In this document: one piece after another, positions 1 through 7,349 of the stretch
Layout of the letters: each line of letters opens with the position of its first letter
How positions within the stretch are numbered: the stretch's first letter is position 1
From: Crocosphaera sp.
GTDB lineage: Bacteria > Cyanobacteriota > Cyanobacteriia > Cyanobacteriales > Microcystaceae
Assembly (NCBI GenBank): GCA_030066295.1
Contig: JASJBX010000034.1
Location: 1 to 34,001 of the forward strand
Direction of reading: 5' to 3'
Length of the DNA stretch: 34,001 nucleotides
Made by a program: the position numbers and the translations under genes
The notes under the pieces: generated by a model
The model's database searches: none
What the model was told of the DNA's origin: nothing
The model's input: only the letters and a program-made list of their open reading frames with translations

Positions 1-848
1 ACAAGGATTAAAAATACTGAAGATTGAATGATGGTTTTTTGCCACGTAACTAATTTGACATAGCCTGTATGAATGCGGAATAATATATATTTAAACTCTC
101 TATTTAATCTTCTATATTGTCGCTCTAATTCCCTTCTTTCTGTGCCAAAACTTTTGACCGTTTTAATATTAGTAATCAGTTCGGATGTGAAACTTTGTGT
201 ATTTTCACTATGTTTATCTAGTAATTCTTCTTGAGCAAGAATCTTGTTTAAATGCTTGATACTAAAGAATAAAATTAAACTAAAAGAAATAATGAATATT
301 AAAGCAATTTTCCATTCAATCAATAAAATAATTACGAAAATACCGAAAACTCTAATGAGTTTAGGCAGTAATTCTCCCGCAATTTCAGGATAAGTCCATA
401 AATGATTTTCTACTCCTTTAGCAATACGATTTGTGATTCTTCCAGGGTTATATTCATCATAAAAAGATAACGGTAACGTCAGAATTTTTTTGACTGTATT
501 TTGTAACTGTTCTCTGCGGACTTTTAAGGCAATTTCCCAGTGAAACCAATCCGTTAACCAGGGTTGAATGGGAGAACGAACCACTGTCACTAAACAAATA
601 ATTCCTAATAAAACCCCTAAAGAAAACACTTTATTATTGGGAATATTAGTGATGTTAGCCAGAAAATTAACTAAATTTTGTAATATATTATCTATGGGTT
701 GAGCAGATAGAATATTGATAATTTGTCCTGTGATATAAGGAACCATTAAATCAACGATTTCCAAAGTTCCAGATATCAAAATACTAAAGATAGCAATATT
801 TCTATAGTTACGATAAGATTTTAATAAATCTTTCCAAGATATCATCAT
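1..848 (-). CDS. ABC exporter, transmembrane half (partial, 3' end outside window)
   Basis: The open frame starts at an ATG at 848 (a second ATG follows directly) and runs off the left edge after about 282 codons without a stop. The translation begins MMISWKDLLKSYRNYRNIAI and shows several hydrophobic segments (around residues 18-40, 85-100 and 165-205). It also has the motifs usual in type I ABC exporter membrane domains, such as LPLSFYDEYNPGRITNRI and, later, ITNIKTVKSFGTERRELERQ, which resembles the cytoplasmic coupling helix region. The ATPase domain, if fused as in most such proteins, would lie beyond the edge. The substrate cannot be told; multidrug, lipid or peptide export are typical for the family. 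A 195-bp gap separates it from the next minus-strand gene, so it may end or follow the ECF operon. Confidence 0.85.
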   Translation of the reverse strand, partial: MMISWKDLLKSYRNYRNIAIFSILISGTLEIVDLMVPYITGQIINILSAQPIDNILQNLVNFLANITNIPNNKVFSLGVLLGIICLVTVVRSPIQPWLTDWFHWEIALKVRREQLQNTVKKILTLPLSFYDEYNPGRITNRIAKGVENHLWTYPEIAGELLPKLIRVFGIFVIILLIEWKIALIFIISFSLILFFSIKHLNKILAQEELLDKHSENTQSFTSELITNIKTVKSFGTERRELERQYRRLNREFKYILFRIHTGYVKLVTWQKTIIQSSVFLIL

Positions 849-1043
849 CTTTCTTATGGTAATCTATGTTTTAAAAGTGATCATCAATGAGTTGTTTTTT
901 GTAGGTTAACACAATTTTAGGTTGTGTTGCAAAGGTCAATGATTTATTAATCTAACACAAGTCAACCGTTACAAGGTACAAAATTCTGTGGGTAACTATA
1001 TTTTAACTAAGATTTGGTTAAGCTTTCTGTTTTTCCAAGTAAA

Positions 1044-1391
1044 TCACTCTTTTTCCAATTGATTCATCCGTTTTTCTAAGTCCATAACCCTTTCTTTTAA
1101 TTCTATAGCGAGAGTAGATAACCGTTCAAATAAAGGATCACTTCTACCAATTAATTCACCATTAACAATTTGAGGAGAAGGGTTAAAAGAAGGTGGATTA
1201 TTATTATTATTATTGGGTCCTCTTCTTAAGTTGGTTACGACACTTTCTAAGCGACTCACTCTAGCTTGTAGACGATTAATTTCTCCTCGCAAACGATTTT
1301 CAAGACTGGCCGAAACGGGGTTAGTTTGTTTCATAAAGATCAGAAAAAGTAACATAATAAGTATTAAAAATAGTTGAGTTTGTTTGAGCAT
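1044..1391 (-). CDS. small membrane-anchored coiled-coil protein
   Basis: No named family is recognised. An upstream TTG at 1424 keeps the frame open, but the ATG at 1391 is preferred because it starts directly at a hydrophobic anchor or signal (MLKQTQLFLILIMLLFLIFM). The anchor is followed by a predicted coiled coil (LENRLRGEINRLQARVSRLE), an Asn/Pro-rich linker with a run of six Asn, and a second coiled coil (LAIELKERVMDLEKRMNQLE). It is the last gene of the sigma/anti-sigma/LTxxQ series, 83 bp after the LTxxQ stop. A hairpin lies in that gap (1420-1445). An extracytoplasmic, anchored role is an inference from the topology. It could be a regulon member rather than part of the signalling complex. 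Confidence 0.6.
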   Translation of the reverse strand: MLKQTQLFLILIMLLFLIFMKQTNPVSASLENRLRGEINRLQARVSRLESVVTNLRRGPNNNNNNPPSFNPSPQIVNGELIGRSDPLFERLSTLAIELKERVMDLEKRMNQLEKE

Positions 1392-1419
1392 TTTAATAAA
1401 ATTTAGTTCATAATAATGA

Positions 1420-1445
1420 ACCAAGATAATTGATGTGATCTTGGT
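1420..1445. other. inverted repeat between LTxxQ gene and coiled-coil gene
   Basis: The arms ACCAAGAT (1420-1427) and ATCTTGGT (1438-1445) are perfect 8-bp complements with a 10-base loop. On the minus strand, the direction of the operon, no U-run follows, so it is not a good terminator for that operon; a partial attenuator or mRNA processing/stability element is possible. On the plus strand it is followed by CTTTTT. Confidence 0.4.
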
Positions 1446-1474
1446 CTTTTTAGAATGTTTAATATGATTTTAGT

Positions 1475-1987
1475 TTAAGGCATTACTCCTGAATTTGGGC
1501 GATTTCTCCCTATTCTTTGACGACGTTGCTCTAGTAATTCAGCAAGTTTTTGACGTTGTTCAGTGGTTAAAATATTACGCATCTCCAACATACTTTCAAA
1601 GCGTATATTTCCCATTTGTTGGCGAAGATTAATGATTTCTTGATGTTTCCTTCTGAGATCATTTTCTGATGCGTTACCTTGCATCATTCGACTTAATTCT
1701 TGACCTTTTGCTTGCATTTGTTGTCTTAGTTGTTGCATCTGCGGACGGTATTTTTGACGAATGGCACTTAGTTGCTGCATTTGATCATCACTAAGATTCA
1801 ATTGTTGTTGAAATTGTTGTGATCTTTGTCTTCTTCTGGGTTTATTTTCTTCCTCTTCAGCTAAAATTTTAGATTGAGAAGTTAAGATAACTGATGGGGT
1901 TTCTTGAAGGGAGTTAGCAACGGCTATGGTTCCTCCCATACCAACCGTTAAAAGGATTACAATTAAGACAATGTTTTTAGAATTCAT
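1475..1987 (-). CDS. Spy/CpxP-like LTxxQ periplasmic protein
   Basis: The 170-residue product has an N-terminal signal or anchor (residues 5-25, IVLIVILLTVGMGGTIAVA), then a long helical Gln/Arg-rich region. It carries two copies of the Spy/CpxP signature, LNLSDDQMQQL near residue 65 and LTTEQRQKLAEL near residue 141. Proteins of this family are alpha-helical periplasmic chaperones or sensors; CpxP restrains a histidine kinase, and CnrX in the CnrYXH system senses metal next to an ECF sigma factor. Here the gene lies 41 bp after an anti-sigma candidate, itself fused by overlap to an ECF sigma gene. A sensor or client-binding role in that pathway is therefore plausible. The metal-ligand His/Met pattern of CnrX is not obvious, so the signal is unknown. 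Confidence 0.8.
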   Translation of the reverse strand: MNSKNIVLIVILLTVGMGGTIAVANSLQETPSVILTSQSKILAEEEENKPRRRQRSQQFQQQLNLSDDQMQQLSAIRQKYRPQMQQLRQQMQAKGQELSRMMQGNASENDLRRKHQEIINLRQQMGNIRFESMLEMRNILTTEQRQKLAELLEQRRQRIGRNRPNSGVMP

Positions 1988-2028
1988 GGCTACTTTTACT
2001 GGTTAATAAGAGATTAGATGGTGAAAAA

Positions 2029-2433
2029 TTAGGGATGAGAAATTAAATATCGGTTTTCACCATTATCAACAGAAATCCACTGATAATAGATAGATTGGTT
2101 ATTATTTTCCCAAGGATATGTATTGGTTGACTCTTCCCAAGTATTGATCATAAACTTTTCTAGTTCTGCTGTTTCTCTTACCTGAGATTGTTGAACAAAC
2201 TGTTGATATTCAGAGGGTTTCATCAGGTTAGAGATTCCCCAGATTGCCAATAAACCAGAAACCATTATGCTAGGAATTAACCATCTCATTGAATGGGTTT
2301 CGGTCTGTTGAGATTCACCAGCAATCTTGACATAAAGTTGTTTTTCTAGGGTGGAATCTGCGGGAGGGGGTAAGGGACGATATTGTTGCAAAAAGGAGAT
2401 TAATTCTCGCTCATCTTTTGGGAATTGAGGCAT
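2029..2433 (-). CDS. putative anti-sigma factor, single-pass membrane protein
   Basis: The product is 134 residues with a cytoplasmic N-terminal half (about 48 residues, with LEKQLYVKI), one transmembrane segment (MRWLIPSIMVSGLLAIWGIS, residues 49-68) and a roughly 65-residue periplasmic tail. Its ATG shares one base with the TAA stop of the upstream sigma gene (TAATG), an arrangement typical of translationally coupled ECF sigma/anti-sigma pairs. It has no zinc-binding HxxxCxxC motif, so it is not a classic ZAS-domain anti-sigma. The assignment rests on gene position and topology rather than on a recognised domain. If correct, it holds the sigma factor at the membrane until an envelope signal, perhaps through the LTxxQ protein encoded next, releases it. 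Confidence 0.7.
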   Translation of the reverse strand: MPQFPKDERELISFLQQYRPLPPPADSTLEKQLYVKIAGESQQTETHSMRWLIPSIMVSGLLAIWGISNLMKPSEYQQFVQQSQVRETAELEKFMINTWEESTNTYPWENNNQSIYYQWISVDNGENRYLISHP

Positions 2434-3011
2434 TATAAAGCTCCTTGTTTCTTCAAAAACTTACGCATTTGATTTCGGGCATAAAATAAACGAGATTTGA
2501 CGGTACCTAGGGGTATTTCTAGTATATTAGCGACTTCTTTTTGAGGAACATCTTCTAGATCATGTAACACCAAAACAGCGCGATGATCTAGACTTAATGA
2601 TTGTAGTCCTTGTTGCACTAAATCTTGATAATGTAGTCGCATTAAATCTGGTGTATCTTCAGGACGAGAGGGCATAATATTTAAGATTGTACCATCATCA
2701 TTTAAAGATACATTTTGAGCAAATTTTCGCCGTTTGTCGGTGGCAACATTCCAAGTAATACGATACAACCAAGTGGAAAAATAGGACGGTTCTCGCAGTT
2801 TTGGTAAACTTTTCCAAACTCGTAGAAATACTTCCTGTACTAAGTCATCAAGCATTTCACTCCCACACAATTGATAGAGAGTCGCTCTCACCCGTTGTTG
2901 ATAGCGTCGGTATAGCTGCCTAAAAGAAGAGGTGTCCCCTTGCTGACAGCGACGCACTAAGTCTGTTTCTGTTGCATTGGCAGTTTTGTCTGCTAACACG
3001 GTTACGCTCAC
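2433..3011 (-). CDS. ECF-type RNA polymerase sigma factor
   Basis: The 192-residue protein has both conserved ECF regions. Region 2 is near residues 17-85 (FRQLYRRYQQRVRATLYQLC, then DDLVQEVFLRVWKSL and FSTWLYRITWNVATDKRR). Region 4 is near residues 130-185, with the helix-turn-helix VPQKEVANILEIPLGTVKSR. It directs RNA polymerase to stress promoters, usually for envelope stress. The frame starts with GTG at 3011; an AGAAGA purine run lies about 13 bases upstream. The downstream anti-sigma candidate overlaps by one base. An ECF-type promoter just upstream suggests positive autoregulation. It could be a member of the cyanobacterial SigG-like group, but which group-4 sigma it is cannot be decided here. 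Confidence 0.93.
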   Translation of the reverse strand: MSVTVLADKTANATETDLVRRCQQGDTSSFRQLYRRYQQRVRATLYQLCGSEMLDDLVQEVFLRVWKSLPKLREPSYFSTWLYRITWNVATDKRRKFAQNVSLNDDGTILNIMPSRPEDTPDLMRLHYQDLVQQGLQSLSLDHRAVLVLHDLEDVPQKEVANILEIPLGTVKSRLFYARNQMRKFLKKQGAL

Positions 3012-3032
3012 TCTATCACTGAATTCTTCTGT

Positions 3033-3060
3033 TTAGACTGGAAGTGTTATCGAAAGGTTC
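3033..3060 (-). promoter_or_regulatory. ECF-type promoter of the sigma operon
   Basis: Read on the minus strand, GAACCT (3060-3055) is followed 16 bases later by GTCTAA (3038-3033). This closely matches the general ECF/sigma-E promoter pattern of a GAACTT-like -35 and a TCTRA-like -10. The -10 lies 21 bases before the GTG start of the sigma gene, leaving a very short leader. Recognition by its own sigma factor is an inference from how such operons usually work. Confidence 0.65.
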
Positions 3061-3135
3061 AACTCAATTTTTGATGTTAATATGGTAGAAATAATAGTAA
3101 CAATAATCTTAATTTTTTATTAATATTCCTGATCA

Positions 3136-5481
3136 ATGGATACTATCCCGTCTCAATGGCAAGTTCTTCCGTTTGTTTCTTTACCTTCTTGGTTTGTCGA
3201 TATTGTTAATGGCTATTGTGCTGATTCTCAAGGAATTTATGCTGCTCAATTATTATGGAAAAGAGGGATTCAAACTCCAGAACAATTACACGGTTTTTTA
3301 GATCCTAACTCTTATCACCCTTTGAGTCCTTGGGAATTTGGCTATGAAATGAAATTGGCAATTCAACGATTACAAGTTGCTATTGATCATCAAGAAAAAG
3401 TAACCATTTGGGGAGATTTTGACGCGGATGGAATTACAGCGACCAGTGTTTTATGGGAAGGTCTAGGACAATTTATTACGCCTCATCTACACCTTAATTA
3501 TTATATCCCTAATCGAGCTAAAGAGTCTCATGGACTCAATATTCCAGGAATACAAAATTTAGCGACAGAAGGGACAAAATTGATTGTAACTTGTGACACA
3601 GGAAGCACTAATTTAGAGGAAATTAATTACGCGAATTCTTTAGGAATTGATATCATTGTTACGGATCATCATACGTTACCCGATGAACGTCCGAATCTGG
3701 TTTCTATTATCAATTCTCGTTATTTTTCCGAAGATCATCCGTTATTTTCTTTATCGGGTGTTGCGGTAGCTTATAAGTTAGTTGAAGCCTTATATTTAAC
3801 CTTTCCAGAAATTTCTGAAACTCCTTTAGACAATTTGCTAGACTTAGTAGCAATTGGTTTAATTGCTGATTTAGTAGAACTTAAAGGTGATTGTCGTTAT
3901 TTAGCACAACAAGGATTAAAAAAGTTACAGAAACAGTTAAGTAATACTACTCGTCCAGGGGTTGCTTATTTACTAAAATTATGTAAAAGAAGTGGCGATC
4001 GCCCGACGGATATTTCTTTCGGTATTGGACCTAGAATTAACGCGATTAGTCGCATTCAAGGAGATGCTCATTTTGCTGTGGAATTATTAACTAGCAAAGA
4101 TGATAAACGCTGTGAGAAACTGGCGTTTGATACAGAATTAGCGAATACTCGTCGTAAGTCTTTACAAAAGGATATTAAGAAAAATGTAGAGAAAAAACTA
4201 CAAACTTTAGACCTATCTACGACACAAGTTATTGTTTTAGAAGATCCCCAATGGCAAAGTGGAGTTTTAGGATTAGTAGCAGGACAAATTGCTCAGGAAT
4301 ATGGTCGTCCTACTATCTTATTAACCACTGCTGAAACAGAAAATATGAGCGAAACTGAGGTTAAATTAGCTAGAGGTTCAGCCCGTTCTGTTCATAACAT
4401 AGATTTGTATAAATTAGTGTCATCTCAACAAGATTTATTACACAAGTTTGGGGGTCATCCTTTTGCAGCAGGATTAAGTTTAGCCGTTGAAAATTTATCT
4501 TTGTTTCGGGAAAGTATCAATCAACAACTGAGACAAGAAATTATTGATATTAATACATTAAATTCTACTATCAAAGCTGATTTAGTGGTAACAGTTTCTC
4601 AGCTAGGTCAATCTTTATTTAGGGAACTAAAACTATTAGAACCCTATGGAATGGGAAACCCAGTTCCTAGATTATTGATTCAAAATTGTTGGTTTGAAAG
4701 TTTAGGCAATCGAAATATTAAGGATGCTAAAAATAATCCAGTTAAATATATTAAAACGAAGTTCAATATTTATGATCGTTCCGTTGATGAGGGGTTTCCT
4801 GGTATTTGGTGGGAACATTATCAAGAAGAATTACCCCAAGGAGAAGATAAGCGATGTGATGCGATTGTAGAACTGGATTATAATACCTACGGAAAAGGAC
4901 AGTATGAAGTTCGTTTAATTGAAGTTAGGGAAAGTTTAACCACTGAAGATCATAACTCATTACAAAAGCATTCAATTAAGTTAATTGATTATAGAAATCA
5001 CGATAAAGTTAAAGCAGAAAATTTAGAAATAGAACAATTGAATCGCTGTCCTGTTAGTTGGAACGAGTTATCTAAAAAGTATCAAACAAGCATTAACAAT
5101 CAACAGAATCTAGCGTTGACTTATTCTTATAATGAACAGTTTAATCCATCAGAGATTTTAAAGCAATTAATTGGGATAGCTAAATACATCAATCGAACTC
5201 AAAAAAGTATAACTAAAGAACAGTTAAAAGAAAAATTCTTATTAAGCGATCGCAGTCTTATTTTAGCCCTAGACTTTTTAGGAAAAATCGGCTTTTCAAT
5301 CAGACAAGATCATCAAAGGATTCACATCGAAACAACAACCCATTTATCAGAAGATTATCATCTATCACAAAAAATATTATTAGATACCCTCAAAGAAGAA
5401 CAGTTTAAAAGAAAATACTTTACTCAAATTCCTGTAGAAACCTTAGAAACATTATTAATGTATGAAAGTTTAAACTCATAA
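3136..5481 (+). CDS. recJ: single-stranded-DNA-specific exonuclease RecJ
   Basis: RecJ degrades single-stranded DNA 5' to 3' in recombination and mismatch or base-excision repair. The 781-residue product has the DHH phosphoesterase motifs GDFDADG (residues 93-99), CDTG (153-156) and TDHH (176-179), then GPRINA near residue 297. These are followed by the DHHA1 motif GGHPFAAG near residue 440. After the OB-like region it carries a C-terminal extension of roughly 180 residues, which makes it longer than the about 570 residues of the E. coli enzyme, as is usual in cyanobacteria. It is divergently arranged from the ECF operon and followed by a 230-bp gap, so it is probably monocistronic. The extension's role is not known to me. 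Confidence 0.95.
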   Translation: MDTIPSQWQVLPFVSLPSWFVDIVNGYCADSQGIYAAQLLWKRGIQTPEQLHGFLDPNSYHPLSPWEFGYEMKLAIQRLQVAIDHQEKVTIWGDFDADGITATSVLWEGLGQFITPHLHLNYYIPNRAKESHGLNIPGIQNLATEGTKLIVTCDTGSTNLEEINYANSLGIDIIVTDHHTLPDERPNLVSIINSRYFSEDHPLFSLSGVAVAYKLVEALYLTFPEISETPLDNLLDLVAIGLIADLVELKGDCRYLAQQGLKKLQKQLSNTTRPGVAYLLKLCKRSGDRPTDISFGIGPRINAISRIQGDAHFAVELLTSKDDKRCEKLAFDTELANTRRKSLQKDIKKNVEKKLQTLDLSTTQVIVLEDPQWQSGVLGLVAGQIAQEYGRPTILLTTAETENMSETEVKLARGSARSVHNIDLYKLVSSQQDLLHKFGGHPFAAGLSLAVENLSLFRESINQQLRQEIIDINTLNSTIKADLVVTVSQLGQSLFRELKLLEPYGMGNPVPRLLIQNCWFESLGNRNIKDAKNNPVKYIKTKFNIYDRSVDEGFPGIWWEHYQEELPQGEDKRCDAIVELDYNTYGKGQYEVRLIEVRESLTTEDHNSLQKHSIKLIDYRNHDKVKAENLEIEQLNRCPVSWNELSKKYQTSINNQQNLALTYSYNEQFNPSEILKQLIGIAKYINRTQKSITKEQLKEKFLLSDRSLILALDFLGKIGFSIRQDHQRIHIETTTHLSEDYHLSQKILLDTLKEEQFKRKYFTQIPVETLETLLMYESLNS

Positions 5482-5712
5482 ATAAACAACCAATCCTTGA
5501 CGATTGACGATGATCACAACAAAGTTTAAGATATGTAAAGAAGCCTAAATATATATAAAACAATTGTGTCTGTATTTTAAGAAGAATTGAGAAAAAACAA
5601 CTCTTAAGAGAGTGCTAATTTTGAGCAACCCTCTTTTAAAGCACTTCTAGAATACAGGTAACTTATCTTACTCTTCTTTTTTTTACTTAAACATTCGTCA
5701 TTTTCAGTAAAA
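5482..5712. other. intergenic gap between recJ and L,D-transpeptidase gene
   Basis: This AT-rich gap presumably contains the promoter of the transpeptidase gene. I see no RNA gene or convincing terminator. Two short TTTAAGA/AAGAGAG-like stretches (around 5576-5640) are not clearly structured. Confidence 0.4.
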
Positions 5713-6288
5713 ATGAAATTCACTCTTTCCTTACTCACACTCACCTTGATTAGTGGAAGTTTATTCCTACCCATTGAAGGACTTAACAAACAAGCAATGG
5801 CCTCCGACGGAACAACTTCCCCAAACCCTTCTACTGAATTACCCGTTACCCCACCGGTAGAAGAAGCGGCCATTCCCACCCCCCCAGAAACCAACAAAAC
5901 CCTAGCCACCCATATCGTTCTCAACCTCAAAGAACGTCGGGTTTATGCGTACCAAGATGATCAAGTTCTGGTCAGTTATCGGGTGGCCATCGGCAAACCC
6001 GGATGGGAAACCCCCAGAGGTGAATTTTCAGTCTTTCAAATGGTAGAAAACCCCCAATGGAAAAACCCCTGGAATGGTCGAGTTAGCGCGCCGGGTCCCA
6101 ATAGTCCCCTAGGAGAACGGTGGATTGGTTTTTCGAGAGAAGGGGGTAAATACATCGGATTTCACGGAACTCCGGGAGAACACGTGATGGGACAAGCGGT
6201 TTCTCATGGTTGCGTTAGGATGCGGAACCGAGATGTCAGGGAATTATACGAATTAGTACAAACCGGAATTCCTGTGATTGTTCAGTAG
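5713..6288 (+). CDS. L,D-transpeptidase, YkuD/ErfK family
   Basis: The enzyme forms 3-3 peptidoglycan cross-links, or anchors proteins to peptidoglycan, outside the cytoplasmic membrane. The 191-residue product has a signal peptide ending near residue 30 (QAMA then SD), a Pro/Thr-rich linker (residues 33-62) and a YkuD domain from about residue 66 to the end. The catalytic signature is complete: H151 in FHGTPGE, and S164-H165-G166-C167-V168-R169 with the nucleophilic cysteine. It stands alone, with gaps on both sides. The linker suggests it reaches into the peptidoglycan layer. The ribosome binding site is weak (TTCAGTAAAA before ATG). Codon third positions are richer in C and G than in neighbouring accessory genes. 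Confidence 0.93.
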   Translation: MKFTLSLLTLTLISGSLFLPIEGLNKQAMASDGTTSPNPSTELPVTPPVEEAAIPTPPETNKTLATHIVLNLKERRVYAYQDDQVLVSYRVAIGKPGWETPRGEFSVFQMVENPQWKNPWNGRVSAPGPNSPLGERWIGFSREGGKYIGFHGTPGEHVMGQAVSHGCVRMRNRDVRELYELVQTGIPVIVQ

Positions 6289-6462
6289 ACGACGGAGGTT
6301 AGTCCAAAGAAAAAGTTAAACTTGGAGAAGGGGAACATCAAATTTCTGGCGGTCAAAACAGAGAAAATGGACACCAGTAACAGTAATAAACCTTTGTTTT
6401 TTGCCTTCCCGAAAGCAGTATGTCCCCCATGACTAACCTAAAAAGTTGATGATAAAATTCTT

Positions 6463-7161
6463 ATGGCAAGTGTAGCGAAATCTCCGTACACCAAAGAACA
6501 AATTTCCGCTTGGTTGAGAGGGTTACTTACCCTTGCTTGGTGTGATGGTAACTATGATCCCCAAGAACAGAAGTTAATCGCAGATTTAACAAAAGATTTA
6601 GCCATCGATGACGAAGAAGTTGTCCTCTACAAGTCCATCGAACCAGAAGAGTTGGCAGAAATTTTAGGCCATGACCCCAAAACGGGAGAAAACTTTTTGC
6701 GGACTGCTGTTTTAGTAGCGATCGCCGATGGGATTTATTCGGCTTCTGAAGCTGAACTGTTACATCGATTTAGCGATGCTTTAGGGCTAAAAGTAGAGGC
6801 GTTAGAGTCTTTAGAACATACCCTGTGCGAACCCCAAGAAGACCACCCCCAAGCTCAAGAAATCGGCAATTCAGCCCCTTTGGTGAGTCCTCCCCACCCT
6901 CACCCGGATTTATTGCATCCCCTGAAAGACTGGTTAGATGGGATGGATATTCACGATCCCAGTTTAGCCCGATTTATTTGCAAAATGGTTCCCCCTCAAT
7001 GTCCTTTTGAACGGGATGTTAAACTTTTTGGTCACAAAGTGGTTCACATTCCCCCTCTATGTAAGCTTAATCCTTTGTACGAACAGTTAGTCGGGTTAAG
7101 ATTCCGTGCATTATGTTACTTAGCCGATGAATGCCAGGAAGATATTTCCGAGTTTACCTAG
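6463..7161 (+). CDS. TerB-like plus Mo-dependent nitrogenase C-terminal domain protein
   Basis: The product (232 residues) has two parts. Residues 10-125 form a helical TerB-like region with acidic motifs LAWCDGNYDPQEQKLI and VAIADGIYSASEAELLHRF, which in TerB proteins bind divalent metal. Residues 150-230 match the domain described as Mo-dependent nitrogenase C-terminal, with WLDGMDIHDPSLARFICKMV, CPFERDV and IPPLCKLNPLYEQL. The name of that domain comes from a fusion in a nitrogenase context; in cyanobacteria it occurs in many stand-alone proteins, so it does not prove a nitrogenase role. No nif gene is nearby. The function is unknown; metal-linked or stress-linked is a guess from TerB. Confidence 0.8.
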   Translation: MASVAKSPYTKEQISAWLRGLLTLAWCDGNYDPQEQKLIADLTKDLAIDDEEVVLYKSIEPEELAEILGHDPKTGENFLRTAVLVAIADGIYSASEAELLHRFSDALGLKVEALESLEHTLCEPQEDHPQAQEIGNSAPLVSPPHPHPDLLHPLKDWLDGMDIHDPSLARFICKMVPPQCPFERDVKLFGHKVVHIPPLCKLNPLYEQLVGLRFRALCYLADECQEDISEFT

Positions 7162-7167
7162 ATGTCG

Positions 7168-7292
7168 TAGGGTGCTTCACAAGTCAAAAGTTAGAAGTCA
7201 AAAGTCAAAAGTTCTAATTTATTATTTACTTTTGCCTTTTGCCTTTTGCTTTTGCCCGAAGGGTGCGGTAATGTCTCAACACACCTTACAAT
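7168..7292. repeat. heptanucleotide array with inverted counterpart inside a disrupted palindrome
   Basis: Bases 7181-7215 hold five AAGTCAA/AAGTTAG-like heptamers. Bases 7229-7256 hold the near-complementary series of TTTTGCC units, so the two can fold together imperfectly. The block is bracketed by GTAGGGTG (from 7168) and CACCTTAC (to 7291), which look like the two ends of a palindrome that has been opened by the array. Such short tandemly repeated repetitive sequences are typical of cyanobacterial intergenic DNA. Confidence 0.6.
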
Positions 7293-7349
7293 AATCAACA
7301 GCAGGGTTTATAGTTTGCCCACCTTCTCATTATCCATAACCTTTTATCC

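Noticed and set aside
1420-1445. rho-independent terminator ending the sigma operon before the coiled-coil gene
   Set aside because: On the minus strand no U-run follows the hairpin, so it is kept only as an inverted repeat of unknown role.
5604-5930. 108-codon minus-strand frame overlapping the start of the L,D-transpeptidase gene
   Set aside because: It lies antisense to the signal peptide and linker of a well-supported gene, has no family resemblance, and has a composition explained by the reverse of the Pro-rich linker.
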